Counted from the stretch's first letter, positions 48,557-58,662 are shown. The stretch: 64,000 nt of DNA from Cupriavidus sp. MP-37 (GCF_020618415.1 NZ_CP085344.1:2813001-2877000), one strand, 5' to 3'. Translations and numbers: made by a program. Notes: generated from the sequence alone by a model not told the origin.

Positions 48557-49071
48557 GCCAGACCTACACCATCGCCCAACTCAACACCATGCCGGTCGCG
48601 GAATTCGTGCAGGTGCTGGGCGGCATCTACGAACACTCGCCCTGGTTTGCCGAGACCGCCGCCGCGCAACGGCCCTTCGCCGACGGCGCCGCGCTGGCGC
48701 AGGCGCTGCGCCAGGCGGTCGATGAAGCCGGCGAAGCGGCCCAGCTCAAGCTGGTGCGTGCCCACCCGGAGCTGGCCGGCAAGGCCGCGGTGCGCGGCGA
48801 GCTGACTGCCGAATCCACGCGCGAACAGAGCGGCGCCGGCCTGAACCAGTGCACGCCTGAGGAATTCGATCGCCTGCAGTCGCTCAACGCGGCGTACAAC
48901 CAGAAGTTCGGCTTTCCGTTCATCCTGGCGGTGCGCGGCTACGACCGCCACGGCATCATCGCCGAGTTCGCGCGCCGCATTGAAAACACGCCGCAGCAAG
49001 AGTTGCAAACTTGCATCAACCAGATCCATCGCATTGCACAGTTCCGTCTCGACGACTTAGTATCCGCCTGA
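48553..49071 (+). CDS. uraD: OHCU decarboxylase
   Basis: Decarboxylates 2-oxo-4-hydroxy-4-carboxy-5-ureidoimidazoline to S-allantoin, the step between UraH and PuuE. The 172-residue all-helical protein has the conserved opening IAQLNTMPVAEFVQVLGGIYEHSPWFAE, the catalytic histidine in LVRAHPELAGKA, and ESTREQSGAGLNQCTPEEFDRLQSLN with NQKFGFPFILAVRGYDRHGII (FPF/ILAVRG family motif). The start overlaps the puuE stop. Confidence 0.96.
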   Translation: MSQTYTIAQLNTMPVAEFVQVLGGIYEHSPWFAETAAAQRPFADGAALAQALRQAVDEAGEAAQLKLVRAHPELAGKAAVRGELTAESTREQSGAGLNQCTPEEFDRLQSLNAAYNQKFGFPFILAVRGYDRHGIIAEFARRIENTPQQELQTCINQIHRIAQFRLDDLVSA

Positions 49072-49252
49072 GCAAAAAAGCGTCACCTGTATAACAAAAA
49101 AACGCTGTACCCCGATGCCGCCGGCCTCCCATGCAACACCACACCGAGCCTCGGCCAGGCGGCACGAATAAAAGCGCAAAGACATGACAAGAACCCGTCA
49201 GGGACCCAGTACACAACGTTCCAAGCAGGATCAAAACCACGGAGGTCTAACA

Positions 49253-50320
49253 ATGCAGAAGCAGTACAAGCCGGCGCTCAAGCTGGCGGCGGTAGCGGCT
49301 ACCCTTTTTTCCGGCGCGGCCATGGCCCAGTCCAGCGTCACGCTGTACGGCCAGGCTGACATGTTCGTCGGCGGCGTGAAGAGCCCGGGCTCGGGCGAGC
49401 GCGCCTGGGTGGCCAATTCGGGCGGCATGCAGACGTCTTACTGGGGCATCAAGGGCACCGAAGACCTCGGCGGCGGCACCAAGGCCATCTTCGACCTGAA
49501 CGGCTTCTTCCGCACCGACGCCGGCCGCAGCGGCCGCTTCGAAGGCGATTCGATGTTCAGCCGCAACGCCTATGTCGGCCTGCAGAACGACAAGGCCGGC
49601 ACCATCAAGCTGGGCCGCAACACCACCCCGTACTTCATCTCGACCATCCTGTTCAACCCGCTGGTCGACTCGTACGTGTTCTCGCCGACCATCTTCCACA
49701 CCTATTTCGGCGCAAGCAGCGGTGCCGTCGTCGATCCGGGCATCATCGGCGATTCGGGCTGGAACAACTCCGTGGTGTACAGCACGCCGAACTTCGGCGG
49801 CCTGACCGCCAACTTCATCTACGGCTTCGGCGAGCAGCCGGGTGCCGCGGGCAAGCAGAAGTTCGGCGGCAACGTGCTGTACTTCAACGGCCCGTTCGCC
49901 GCGACCGTGGCCTACCAGCAGGTGCGCTTCAACAACGTGCCGACCGACTTGTCCGACATCGGCCTGTCGCGCCAGGACGCCGCGCAGATCGGCCTGTCCT
50001 ATGACTTCAAGGTGGTCAAGCTGTTCGCGCAGGGCCAGTACATCAAGACCCGCGCCACCACCGCGCCGTCGGGCGACATCAAGCACATCGACGGCCAGTT
50101 CGGCGCTTCGGTGCCGATCGGCGCCGGCAACCTGCTGGCTTCGTACGCCTACGGCAAGGTCGACAACTCGCTGGGCGACTTCAAGCGCAATACCTTTGCC
50201 GTCGCCTACGACTACAACCTGTCCAAGCGCACCGACGTGTACGCCGCCTACTACTACGACAAGATCACCGGCATCGAGCACGGCGACACCTTCGGCGTCG
50301 GCGTGCGCCACAAGTTCTGA
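49253..50320 (+). CDS. Gram-negative porin
   Basis: A 355-residue outer membrane general porin of the beta-proteobacterial Omp32/OpcP family. Signal peptide: MQKQYKPALKLAAVAATLFSGAAMAQ with cleavage after AMA. The mature protein begins SSVTLYGQADMFVGG, the family hallmark, has alternating strand patterns with GLQNDKAGTIKLGRN (the loop near strand 3-4) and ends DTFGVGVRHKF, with the terminal phenylalanine required for BAM-dependent insertion. GGAGG precedes the ATG. It follows uraD by 181 bp, and could serve uptake of purines, but its promoter is probably separate. Confidence 0.94.
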   Translation: MQKQYKPALKLAAVAATLFSGAAMAQSSVTLYGQADMFVGGVKSPGSGERAWVANSGGMQTSYWGIKGTEDLGGGTKAIFDLNGFFRTDAGRSGRFEGDSMFSRNAYVGLQNDKAGTIKLGRNTTPYFISTILFNPLVDSYVFSPTIFHTYFGASSGAVVDPGIIGDSGWNNSVVYSTPNFGGLTANFIYGFGEQPGAAGKQKFGGNVLYFNGPFAATVAYQQVRFNNVPTDLSDIGLSRQDAAQIGLSYDFKVVKLFAQGQYIKTRATTAPSGDIKHIDGQFGASVPIGAGNLLASYAYGKVDNSLGDFKRNTFAVAYDYNLSKRTDVYAAYYYDKITGIEHGDTFGVGVRHKF

Positions 50321-50354
50321 TGCACTGAGCGAGCGCGTCACCGGCAGCACTGGA

Positions 50355-50378
50355 GCCCGCCTTTCGGCGGGCTTTTTT
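50355..50378 (+). terminator. Terminator after the porin gene
   Basis: Perfect 7-bp GC stem GCCCGCC/GGCGGGC with a TTTC loop and six T residues following. It lies 34 bases after the porin stop. The rest of 50321-50553 holds no gene. Confidence 0.9.
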
Positions 50379-50553
50379 CATGGCCCGCCAAGCGCATCGC
50401 GCGCCACCGGCGCACCGTCGGCATGCTGCGCTGCGCCACGCCAGCGGCGGATGAGAAACTGGCGCTCCATAGGCGGATTCAATTGGATTGGCCCCGGCGC
50501 GCTTCCTAGATTGGTGTTCCAGGCCTCAAAAACCAATGACAGCGAGGTGACAC

Positions 50554-50799
50554 ATGCGGCGATACGCGAAGACCCGGTCTGAACTGATGGCCATCCTGAA
50601 CCAGTGCCTCGACAACAACCCCGAGTGCGGCGAGTGCGAGCTGCACGCGGTGCGAATGCACCAGCCTGACCATACCGGTTGCAACTGGAGCGCCGAGGTC
50701 GATTTCCCGCAGGAGTCCGTCGACAACCTGGGCCACCAGCTCGCAGCGGCAAAATCGATCATCGTAGTCATGCGCGAGCAGTACAACGTGCTGCAATAA
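50554..50799 (+). CDS. Small Cys/His-rich protein, unknown function
   Basis: An 81-residue protein with no recognised family. The central segment has clustered metal-ligand-like residues: CLDNNPECGECELHAVRMHQ and HTGCNW, i.e. four cysteines and three histidines within about 35 residues, resembling a small zinc-binding or redox site. The ends are helical and hydrophilic. A GAGGTGA site precedes the ATG, and codon use matches the chromosome. It is convergent with maeB, with a shared terminator between. Confidence 0.6.
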   Translation: MRRYAKTRSELMAILNQCLDNNPECGECELHAVRMHQPDHTGCNWSAEVDFPQESVDNLGHQLAAAKSIIVVMREQYNVLQ

Positions 50800-50848
50800 G
50801 CACCATGCCCACCGCCCCTGGCCGCGCGAATGCGGCGGGGCAACAAAC

Positions 50849-50877
50849 AAAAGGCCGGGTCATCGACCCGGCCTTTT
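50849..50877. terminator. Bidirectional terminator between the small gene and maeB
   Basis: A 13-bp hairpin AAAAGGCCGGGTC/GACCCGGCCTTTT with a 3-nt loop; A and T runs at both ends allow it to work for maeB (minus) and for the small gene (plus). Confidence 0.88.
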
Positions 50878-50904
50878 GCATGGCAGAAGCCAGGCGGCGG
50901 CGAA

Positions 50905-53226
50905 TCAGCGCACCGCGTTGCACTCGGCCACGGCGACCGCCGTCATGTTGACGATCCGGCGCGTGGTGGCCTGCGGGTTCAGGATATGCACCGGCTTGGC
51001 CGCGCCCAGCAGGATCGGGCCCACGGTCACGCCCTGCCCGCCCGTGATCTTGAGCAGGTTGAAGGCAATGTTGGCGGCGTCGAGCGTCGGCATCACCAGC
51101 AGGTTGGCGCTGCCGGCCAGCTTGGTCGACGGCAGGAAGTGGCGGCGCACGTCCTCGACCAGCGCGGCATCGCCCTGCATCTCGCCTTCGACCTCCAGGT
51201 GCGGCGCCTCGCGCGCGAGGATCTGCGCGGCCTCGCGCATCTTGCGCGCCGACGGGCGCGTCGACGAGCCGAACATCGAGTGCGACATCAGCGCCACCTT
51301 CGGCTGCAGGCCGAAGCGCGCGATCTCTTCCGCGGCCAGCTGGGTGATGGCCGCCAGCTGTTCGGCGCTGGGGTCGTCGTTGACGAAGGTGTCGGTGATG
51401 AACAGCGTGTACTTCTCCAGCATCAGCGCGTTCATCGCCGCGAACACATGCGCGCCCGGCGCCAGGCCGATCACGTCGCGCACATGCTCGAGGTGGGCCT
51501 CGAAGCGGCCCACCGTGCCGCACAGCAGCGCGTCGGCGTCGCCCATATGCATCAGCATGGTGCCGATCAGCGTGTTGGAGCGGCGCAGCGCCACCTTGGC
51601 CATGTCCGGGGTCACGCCGTCGCGGCCGCGCAGCGCGTGGTAGGCCTCGTGGTAGGCGCGGTAGCGCGGATCGTCCTCGGGGTTGATCAGCTCGAAGTCG
51701 ACGCCCGGCTTCAGGCGCAGGCCGGCCTTGTCGATGCGCATCTGGATCACGTGCGGACGGCCGATCAGGATCGGACGGGCCAGGCCTTCGTCGACCACCG
51801 ACTGCACCGCGCGCAGCACGCGCTCTTCCTCGCCCTCGGCATAGGCCACGCGCTTGGGCGCGGCCTTGGCGGCCGAGAACACCGGCTTCATGATCAGGCC
51901 GGTGTGGTAGACGTAGGTGGAAAGCTGCTGGCGATACGCCTCCAGGTCCTTGATCGGGCGCGTGGCCACGCCGGACTCTTCGGCCGCCTTGGCCACCGCA
52001 GGGGCGATCTTCTCGATCAGGCGCTGGTCGAACGGCGTCGGGATGATGTAGTCGGGGCCGAACTTCAGCTCGCGGCCACCGTAGGCGGCGGCCACGGCAT
52101 CGTTCAGCTCGGCCTCGGCCAGCTCGGCGATGGCCTTGACGCAGGCCAGCTTCATCGCTTCCGTGATCTTGGTGGCGCCGCAATCGAGCGCGCCGCGGAA
52201 GATGTACGGGAAGCACAGCACGTTGTTGACCTGGTTCGGGTAGTCCGAACGGCCGGTGGCGATGATGCAGTCCGGACGCGCGGCCTTGGCCACTTCCGGG
52301 CGGATCTCGGGCTCGGGGTTGGCCAGCGCCAGGATGATGGGCTTGTCGGCCATGGTCTTGACCATCTCGCCGGTCAGCACGCCGGCGGTCGAGCAACCCA
52401 GGAAGACGTCGGCGCCGTTGACGATGTCGGCCAGCGTGCGCGCCGAGGTGTCCTGCGCGTAGCGGGCCTTGTTGGCTTCCATGTTGGCGTCGCGGCCGAC
52501 ATAGATCACGCCCTTGGAATCGACCACCGAGATGTTCTCGCGCTTCACGCCCAGGCTGACCATGGTGTCGAGGCAGGCGATCGCGGCAGCGCCGGCCCCC
52601 GACACGGCCATCTTCACCTTGGCGATGTCCTTGCCGACCACCTTCAGGCCGTTCAGCAGCGCCGCCGCCGAGATGATCGCAGTGCCATGCTGGTCGTCAT
52701 GGAACACGGGAATGTTCATGCGCTCGCGCAGCTTCTGCTCGATGTAGAAGCATTCCGGCGCCTTGATGTCTTCAAGATTGACGCCGCCGAGCGTGGGTTC
52801 CAGCGCGGCGACGATCTCGACGATCTGGTCGGGGTCGCGCGCGTCGAGCTCGATGTCGAACACGTCGATGCCGGCGAACTTCTTGAACAGGCAGCCCTTG
52901 CCCTCCATCACCGGCTTGCCGGCCAGCGGGCCGATGTCGCCCAGGCCCAGCACGGCGGTGCCGTTGGTGACCACGGCCACCAGGTTGGCGCGCGAGGTGT
53001 ACTCGGCGGCGGTGGCGGGATCCTTGGCGATCTCCTCGCAGGCGTACGCTACGCCGGGCGAATAGGCCAGCGACAGGTCGCGCTGGTTGGACAGCGCCTT
53101 GGTCGCGGTGACCTGGATCTTGCCCTTGGTCGGGCTGCGGTGGTATTCCAGCGCGGCGAGGCGCAGCTGCGCTTCAGGACTGTTCGGGGCATGTTGCGGT
53201 GCATCACCGCCGTTCTTGCTGCTCAT
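50905..53226 (-). CDS. maeB: NADP-dependent malic enzyme with phosphotransacetylase-like domain
   Basis: Oxidative decarboxylation of malate to pyruvate. The 773-residue multidomain protein has the malic domain ([42 protein letters not shown], with the catalytic lysine and tyrosine), the NAD(P) domain ([34 protein letters not shown]) and from about residue 440 a phosphate acetyltransferase-like domain ([34 protein letters not shown] seen as [10 protein letters not shown]). The C-terminal domain is thought to be regulatory. The start at 53226 ([15 protein letters not shown]) gives the normal family length. Confidence 0.95.
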   Translation of the reverse strand: MSSKNGGDAPQHAPNSPEAQLRLAALEYHRSPTKGKIQVTATKALSNQRDLSLAYSPGVAYACEEIAKDPATAAEYTSRANLVAVVTNGTAVLGLGDIGPLAGKPVMEGKGCLFKKFAGIDVFDIELDARDPDQIVEIVAALEPTLGGVNLEDIKAPECFYIEQKLRERMNIPVFHDDQHGTAIISAAALLNGLKVVGKDIAKVKMAVSGAGAAAIACLDTMVSLGVKRENISVVDSKGVIYVGRDANMEANKARYAQDTSARTLADIVNGADVFLGCSTAGVLTGEMVKTMADKPIILALANPEPEIRPEVAKAARPDCIIATGRSDYPNQVNNVLCFPYIFRGALDCGATKITEAMKLACVKAIAELAEAELNDAVAAAYGGRELKFGPDYIIPTPFDQRLIEKIAPAVAKAAEESGVATRPIKDLEAYRQQLSTYVYHTGLIMKPVFSAAKAAPKRVAYAEGEEERVLRAVQSVVDEGLARPILIGRPHVIQMRIDKAGLRLKPGVDFELINPEDDPRYRAYHEAYHALRGRDGVTPDMAKVALRRSNTLIGTMLMHMGDADALLCGTVGRFEAHLEHVRDVIGLAPGAHVFAAMNALMLEKYTLFITDTFVNDDPSAEQLAAITQLAAEEIARFGLQPKVALMSHSMFGSSTRPSARKMREAAQILAREAPHLEVEGEMQGDAALVEDVRRHFLPSTKLAGSANLLVMPTLDAANIAFNLLKITGGQGVTVGPILLGAAKPVHILNPQATTRRIVNMTAVAVAECNAVR

Positions 53227-53552
53227 TGGCTCGTCCGGAAAATGGCCCGGACCGGAAGCGCCCCTCTCCCGCCATGGTTCGACCCGGCTCAAGCGACAAG
53301 CCGGCAGCGAAGGACAAGCTCTGGCAGCGAAACTGACGACTCCGGCAGCCAGGCCGGAAAAATCGAGCAGGTATTCTAGCCCACGCGCCCGCGCAAAGTA
53401 CCACCGCGGCGCCGCTGCAGGCCGCATTTGGGCGGAATCTTCCCGTTAAACAGCTTTTACCATTGGGTATGCAATGCTGGTGCAGAAGCATGCTCCTGCA
53501 TGCATCCGCACGCATTGCGTCGACCGGCCAGCGCGGCGGGGTTGCGGGCCGC
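53227..53552. other. Gap between the DUF4136 gene and maeB
   Basis: About 325 bp without a credible gene. It should contain the maeB promoter. A lower-GC part at 53445-53515 holds TTTTACCATTGGGTATGC and several GCATGC-like palindromes, but I recognise no named element. Confidence 0.5.
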
Positions 53553-54254
53553 CTACTTGGCTTGCTTTTCCACCTCCAGCGTCACCCGGCGCGGACGGCC
53601 GCTGTCGGACGGGAAGTCAGTGAAGGCGCTGCGGATCAGGTACGGCATCATCGCCGGCAGGCTGCCGTTCTCGGTCTGGTTCTGCGCGGTGACCTGCCAG
53701 ACCCGCTTGCCGCTGGCCGCGTCCTTGAAATACACCCGCAGGCTCGAGAACGTCACCGGCACGTCGCGCACCACCGTCTGCGGCGGCCAGTAGCCCGGGC
53801 CCCACGGGCCCCATGGCCCCCAGGGGCCCCACGGCCGGTAGTAGCCAGGCCCCCAGTAAGGTCCCCAGGGGCCGTACCACGGGTCCGGGTAGACCGTCTC
53901 GGCCACGCGCACCAGCCCCGGCGCGGAGTCATAGTCCATGCTGACGAGATAGCGTGCCTGCCGCGCCGGCACCTGCTCGAAGCCGACGCCCGCCAGCGCC
54001 GCCGCCAGCCACTGTTCATAGGTCTGCCGGTCGAGCTGGGCCGCCTGCTCGGCGCTGCGCTCGAAGCTGTAGGTGCGCGGCGCGTCGTTTTGCCAGCCGG
54101 GCTGGCGGAACGCCGTGACATCGGTGGTCACGGTGCTGGCGCACCCCGTCAGCAGCAGTCCCGCCAGCAGCGCCAGCGCGCCCCATATCCTGCGCAGCCC
54201 CGGCCACCGGCCCGCTGCCCCGTCATTGCCGACACCGCCTGCGCGCTGCCACAT
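53553..54254 (-). CDS. DUF4136 lipoprotein with Trp-Gly-Pro repeats
   Basis: A 233-residue protein. The signal ends in the lipobox LLTGCAS (cysteine at about residue 38), so it is predicted to be a lipoprotein. The DUF4136 domain follows (TDVTAFRQPGW, TYSFERSAEQAAQLDRQTYEQWLAAALAGVGFEQVP). Residues about 124-155 form a low-complexity region of WGP and YWGPGYY units (WGPWGPWGPWGPGYWPP). The domain ends with VTFSSLRVYFKDAASGKRVWQVTAQ. Function is unknown. GAGGT precedes the ATG. It is divergent from pepN. Confidence 0.85.
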   Translation of the reverse strand: MWQRAGGVGNDGAAGRWPGLRRIWGALALLAGLLLTGCASTVTTDVTAFRQPGWQNDAPRTYSFERSAEQAAQLDRQTYEQWLAAALAGVGFEQVPARQARYLVSMDYDSAPGLVRVAETVYPDPWYGPWGPYWGPGYYRPWGPWGPWGPWGPGYWPPQTVVRDVPVTFSSLRVYFKDAASGKRVWQVTAQNQTENGSLPAMMPYLIRSAFTDFPSDSGRPRRVTLEVEKQAK

Positions 54255-54461
54255 AGTGCTACCTCGCTCTTCTGTCTACTGAAACCCTGCGTGTCTCTGA
54301 GACCACGCCGAGGGCGCGGAATTCCCCGCGGCGGCTTGGTGCGGCGCCCGCCAGACCGCGCCCCGACCCCTTGGCTACAATGAGGACTTCAGCGCCATGC
54401 CTTGCTTGCAAGCAGCTGGCCGCCCCTTTTGCCAACGGTCTTCCGAAGACAGGATCCCTCC

Positions 54462-57173
54462 ATGCTGCGCACCGACACGCCCGTTACCGTCTATCGCAAG
54501 GACTATACCCCGCCCCCGTTCGCCATCGACCATGCCGCGCTGGTGCTGGAACTCGATCCCCGGCGCACCGTGGTCACCAGCACGCTGCGCTTCGCGCGCA
54601 CGGCCGGCGCCCCCGACGCGCCGCTGGTGCTGGCCGGCGAAGAACTCGAACTGATCGGCGTCAGCCTGGACGGCAAGCCCGTGGCCAACGCCACCCAGGA
54701 CGGCGGCACGCTGACGCTGCCGGGCCTGCCGGCGCAGGGCACGCTCGAAATCACCACCGCGTGCCAGCCGGCGGCCAACACCTCGCTGTCGGGCCTTTAT
54801 GTGTCCAACGGCAATTTCTTCACCCAGTGCGAGGCCGAGGGCTTCCGCCGCATCACCTATTTCCTCGACCGCCCCGACGTGATGGCGACCTACCGCGTCA
54901 CGCTGCGCGCCGACCGCGCCGCCTATCCGGTGCTGCTGTCCAACGGCAACCTGGTGAGCCAGCGCGAACTGCCCGACGGCCGCCACGAAGCCGTGTGGGA
55001 AGACCCGTTCCCCAAGCCGTCCTACCTGTTCGCGCTGGTCGCGGGCAAGCTGGAATGCATCGAGGAACGGATCCGGTCGGCCTCCGGCAAGGAAAAGCTG
55101 CTGCAGGTGTGGGTCGAGCCGCGCGACCTCGACAAGACCCGCCACGCAATGGATTCGCTGATCCATTCGATCCGCTGGGACGAGCGCCGCTTCGGGCTGG
55201 AGCTGGACCTCGAGCGCTTCATGATCGTCGCCGTGGGCGACTTCAACATGGGCGCGATGGAAAACAAGGGCCTGAACATCTTCAACACCAAGTATGTGCT
55301 GGCCAACGCGCAGACCGCGACCGATACCGACTTCGCCAATATCGAGGCGGTGGTCGGCCACGAGTACTTCCACAACTGGACCGGCAACCGCGTGACCTGC
55401 CGCGACTGGTTCCAGCTGTCGCTGAAGGAAGGCCTGACGGTATTCCGCGACCAGGAGTTCTCGGCCGACATGATGGGCTCGGAATCGGGCCGCGCGGTCA
55501 AGCGCATCGAAGACGTGCGCGTGCTGCGCCAGGTGCAGTTCCCCGAGGACGCCGGCCCGATGGCGCATCCGGTGCGGCCCGACAGCTATGAAGAGATCAA
55601 CAACTTCTACACCGTCACCGTCTACGAGAAAGGCGCCGAGGTCGTGCGCATGTACCAGACCCTGCTCGGCCGCGAAGGCTTCCGCAAGGGCATGGACCTG
55701 TACTTCCAGCGCCATGACGGCCAGGCCGTGACCTGCGACGACTTCCGCGCCGCCATGGCCGATGCCAACGGCCGCGACCTGACCCAGTTCGGCCTGTGGT
55801 ACAGCCAGGCCGGCACGCCGGTAGTGACCGCGCGCACCGCGTGGAACGGCGACGATGGCAGCCTGACGCTGACGCTGTCGCAGCGCTGCCCCAAGGTCGG
55901 CATCGAAACCCGCGCCGGCACGCCCGACAAGCAGCCCTTCCATATCCCGTTCGCGCTCGGCCTGCTGGGCGCCGACGGCAACGACCTGCCGCTGCAGCTC
56001 GAGGGCGAAAGCGCGCCCGCCGGCACCACGCGCGTGCTCGACTTCACGCAGGCCGAGCAGAGCTTCCGCTTCATCAATTTGCCGCGCGGCACCGAGGCGC
56101 CGTTGCCCTCGCTGCTGCGCAACTTCTCCGCGCCGGTGATCGTCGATGCCGAGTACACCGACGCGCAGCTGACCTTCCAGCTGTCGCACGACAGCGACGC
56201 CTTCAACCGCTGGGAAGCCGGCCAGCGCCTGGCCACGCGCGCGCTGCTGCAGCTGGTGGCCGACGTGCAGGCCGGGCGCGAGCTCAAGCTCGATGCCGCG
56301 CTGGTGCGCGCCATGCGCGCGGTGCTGACCGACGACACGCTCAACCCCGCCTTCCGCGAGCAGGCGCTGGTGCTGCCCGCAGAGGCCTACCTGGCCGAGC
56401 GCATGGGCGTGGCCGATCCCGCCGCCATCCACCGCGCCCGCCAGTTCATGCGCGAAGGCCTGGCGCGCGCGCTGCAGGCCGACTGGCTCGCCGCCTATGA
56501 AACCAATGCCACGCCGGGCCCGTATTCGCCCGATGCCGCCTCGGCGGCGAAGCGCGCGCTGCGCAACCTCGCGCTCGGCTACCTGGCCGACAGCGGCGAC
56601 GCCGCGATGCAGGCGCTGGCCGACCAGCAATACCAGGACGCCGACAACATGACCGACCGCTTCGCCGCGCTGTCGGCACTGGTCAACAGCTTCGCCCCCG
56701 GCCGCGAGCACGCGCTGGCGGACTTCTACCAACGCTTCGAAGACGACGCGCTGGTGATCGACAAGTGGTTCTCGCTGCAAGGCATGCAGCGCGGCAGCGT
56801 CGGCCCGCAGCCGGGCGGCCCGCACGCCGGCAAGCGCACCATCGATACCGTGCGCGCGCTGATGGAGCATCCCGCCTTCAACCTGCGCAACCCCAACCGC
56901 GCGCGCTCGCTGATCTTCAGCTTCTGCTCCGGCAACCCGGCGCAGTTCCACGCCGAGGACGGCTCGGGCTACCGCTTCTGGGCCGACCAGGTGCTGGCGC
57001 TGGACGCCATCAACCCGCAGGTGGCGGCGCGCCTGGCGCGGGTGATGGACCGCTGGCAAAAGTACGAACTGGCGTTGCGCGACCGCATGCGCGCCGAGCT
57101 GGAACGCGTCGCCGCCTGCAGCACGCTGTCGCGCGACGTGCGCGAGATCGTCGGCAAGGCGCTGGCCGGCTGA
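54462..57173 (+). CDS. pepN: Aminopeptidase N (M1 family)
   Basis: A 903-residue zinc aminopeptidase removing N-terminal residues from peptides in the cytoplasm. The M1 exopeptidase motif GAMEN is at residues 264-268 (FNMGAMENKGLNIFNTKYVLA) and the zinc site HEYFHNWTGNRVTC at residue 300, with the downstream glutamate in LKEGLTVFRDQEF. The C-terminal DUF3458 Ig-like and helical domains follow. The ATG at 54462 (MLRTDTPVTVYRKDY) is the family start. A TACAAT at 54376 is a possible -10 element. Confidence 0.96.
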   Translation: MLRTDTPVTVYRKDYTPPPFAIDHAALVLELDPRRTVVTSTLRFARTAGAPDAPLVLAGEELELIGVSLDGKPVANATQDGGTLTLPGLPAQGTLEITTACQPAANTSLSGLYVSNGNFFTQCEAEGFRRITYFLDRPDVMATYRVTLRADRAAYPVLLSNGNLVSQRELPDGRHEAVWEDPFPKPSYLFALVAGKLECIEERIRSASGKEKLLQVWVEPRDLDKTRHAMDSLIHSIRWDERRFGLELDLERFMIVAVGDFNMGAMENKGLNIFNTKYVLANAQTATDTDFANIEAVVGHEYFHNWTGNRVTCRDWFQLSLKEGLTVFRDQEFSADMMGSESGRAVKRIEDVRVLRQVQFPEDAGPMAHPVRPDSYEEINNFYTVTVYEKGAEVVRMYQTLLGREGFRKGMDLYFQRHDGQAVTCDDFRAAMADANGRDLTQFGLWYSQAGTPVVTARTAWNGDDGSLTLTLSQRCPKVGIETRAGTPDKQPFHIPFALGLLGADGNDLPLQLEGESAPAGTTRVLDFTQAEQSFRFINLPRGTEAPLPSLLRNFSAPVIVDAEYTDAQLTFQLSHDSDAFNRWEAGQRLATRALLQLVADVQAGRELKLDAALVRAMRAVLTDDTLNPAFREQALVLPAEAYLAERMGVADPAAIHRARQFMREGLARALQADWLAAYETNATPGPYSPDAASAAKRALRNLALGYLADSGDAAMQALADQQYQDADNMTDRFAALSALVNSFAPGREHALADFYQRFEDDALVIDKWFSLQGMQRGSVGPQPGGPHAGKRTIDTVRALMEHPAFNLRNPNRARSLIFSFCSGNPAQFHAEDGSGYRFWADQVLALDAINPQVAARLARVMDRWQKYELALRDRMRAELERVAACSTLSRDVREIVGKALAG

Positions 57174-57254
57174 GCGCGACCGGCCGACGCCCCCGATGCC
57201 CGGCCCCGGCATGGCCGGGCATGTAGAATTGCGGCCATCCAAGGAGAACCAACC

Positions 57255-58271
57255 ATGACTCGCATCAGCCTGACCCGCTACCTGGTCGAGGAGCAGCGCA
57301 AGCACAACACCATCCAGCCCGAACTCCGGCTGCTGATCGAAGTGGTCGCGCGTGCCTGCAAGGCCATTTCCAACGCCGTCAGCAAGGGCGCCCTCGCCGG
57401 CGTGCTGGGCTCGGCCGGCACCGGCAACGTCCAGGGCGAAACCCAGCAGAAGCTGGACGTGATCGCCAACGAAGTGCTGCTCGACGCCAACGAATGGGGC
57501 GGCCACCTGGCCGCGATGGCGTCGGAAGAAATGGAATCGTTCTACGAGATTCCCAACCGCTACCCGAAGGGCGAATACCTGCTGATGTTCGACCCGCTCG
57601 ACGGCTCGTCGAACATTGACGTCAACGTCTCGATCGGCACCATCTTCTCGGTGCTGCACATGCCCAAGCCCGGCCAGACCGTGACCGAGGCCGACTTCCT
57701 GCAGCCCGGCACGCACCAGGTCGCCGCCGGCTACGCCGTGTACGGCCCGCAGACCACGCTGGTGCTGACGGTCGGCAACGGTGTGCACATGTTCACGCTC
57801 GACCGCGAAGCGGGCAGCTTCGTGCTGACCCAGTCCAACGTCACGATTCCGGAAGACACCAAGGAATTCGCCATCAACATGTCGAACATGCGCCACTGGG
57901 CCCCACCGGTGCGCAAGTACATCGACGAGTGCCTGGCCGGCGACGAAGGCCCGCGCGGCAAGAACTTCAACATGCGCTGGGTCGCCTCGATGGTCGCCGA
58001 CGTGCACCGCATCCTGACCCGCGGCGGCATCTTCATGTACCCGTGGGACAAGCGCGAGCCGGAAAAGCCCGGCAAGCTGCGCCTGATGTACGAAGCGAAC
58101 CCGATGGCGATGCTGGTCGAGCAGGCCGGCGGCGCCGCCACCAACGGCGAGCAGCGCATCCTCGACGTGCAGCCCACCAAGCTGCACCAGCGCGTCTCGG
58201 TGATCCTGGGCTCGAAGAACGAGGTGGAGCGCGTCACGCGCTACCACCAGGAAGCGCAAGCCAAGGCCTGA
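57255..58271 (+). CDS. fbp: Fructose-1,6-bisphosphatase class I
   Basis: Hydrolyses fructose 1,6-bisphosphate in gluconeogenesis. The 338-residue protein has the metal site [23 protein letters not shown] (DPLDGSSN), [20 protein letters not shown], and the substrate motif [33 protein letters not shown] (seen as [17 protein letters not shown]). AAGGAG precedes the ATG. It follows pepN by 81 bp and precedes tRNA-Thr; it is the last ordinary chromosomal gene before the island. Confidence 0.97.
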   Translation: MTRISLTRYLVEEQRKHNTIQPELRLLIEVVARACKAISNAVSKGALAGVLGSAGTGNVQGETQQKLDVIANEVLLDANEWGGHLAAMASEEMESFYEIPNRYPKGEYLLMFDPLDGSSNIDVNVSIGTIFSVLHMPKPGQTVTEADFLQPGTHQVAAGYAVYGPQTTLVLTVGNGVHMFTLDREAGSFVLTQSNVTIPEDTKEFAINMSNMRHWAPPVRKYIDECLAGDEGPRGKNFNMRWVASMVADVHRILTRGGIFMYPWDKREPEKPGKLRLMYEANPMAMLVEQAGGAATNGEQRILDVQPTKLHQRVSVILGSKNEVERVTRYHQEAQAKA

Positions 58272-58356
58272 TTTCAGGCCCCGCCGGCGAGACACGGGGC
58301 GCGCCGCGCCCCGTTTTCCATGCCGGCGCCGGATGGGGTCGGCGACACAAAAGGGC

Positions 58357-58385
58357 TTCACAAGGCCGGAAAACGCTGCTACTAT
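58357..58385 (+). promoter_or_regulatory. Promoter of tRNA-Thr
   Basis: TTCACA (58357-58362) and TACTAT (58380-58385) with a 17-bp spacer, 31 bases before the tRNA 5' end. A normal sigma-70 layout. Confidence 0.6.
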
Positions 58386-58416
58386 TGCGGGCTGTTCCAG
58401 ATCGCCGGAACATGTT

Positions 58417-58492
58417 GCCGAAGTAGCTCAGTCGGTAGAGCAGCTCATTCGTAATGAGAAGGTCGGGGGTTCGATTCCTCTCTTCGGCACCA
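58417..58492 (+). tRNA. tRNA-Thr (anticodon CGT)
   Basis: A 76-nt tRNA: acceptor stem GCCGAAG/CTTCGGC, D-arm TAGCTCAGTCGGTAGAGCA, anticodon arm CTCATTCGTAATGAG (CGT), T-arm GGGGGTTCGATTCCTC, and encoded CCA. Its 3' half is the probable attachment site of the adjoining island. Confidence 0.96.
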
Positions 58493-58527
58493 CAAGAATT
58501 CCAAAGTTTGACCAGCATTGCCCAGAA

Positions 58528-58558
58528 ACCCGCACAGCGTAACGCTCTGCGGGTTTTT
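58528..58558 (+). terminator. Terminator after tRNA-Thr
   Basis: Stem ACCCGCA/TGCGGGT with an inner AGCG/CGCT pairing and a six-T run. It ends the tRNA transcript, 36 bases past the CCA. Confidence 0.85.
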
Positions 58559-58559
58559 T

Positions 58560-58662
58560 GTTGCCCAACGTTGCCCAAGGTTGCCCAACTACTACAGCAC
58601 TTTTTCGGGGTAGCCTTCGGGGTATGAGGTATATTTTTGGGGGTATGGACTTTTCGGGGTAT
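58560..58662. repeat. Direct repeats before the integrase fragment
   Basis: Three tandem 10-mers GTTGCCCAAC, GTTGCCCAAG, GTTGCCCAAC (58560-58589), then four copies of CGGGGTA or GGGGGTA (58606, 58618, 58639, 58655). Direct repeats of this kind beside an integrase gene are commonly arm-type binding sites of the recombinase. Confidence 0.55.

Noticed and set aside
54375..58361. Very long frame (over 1300 codons) antisense to pepN and fbp
   Set aside because: Both opposite genes have clear catalytic motifs and starts; the antisense translation is repetitive Val/Arg/His-rich sequence typical of shadow frames.
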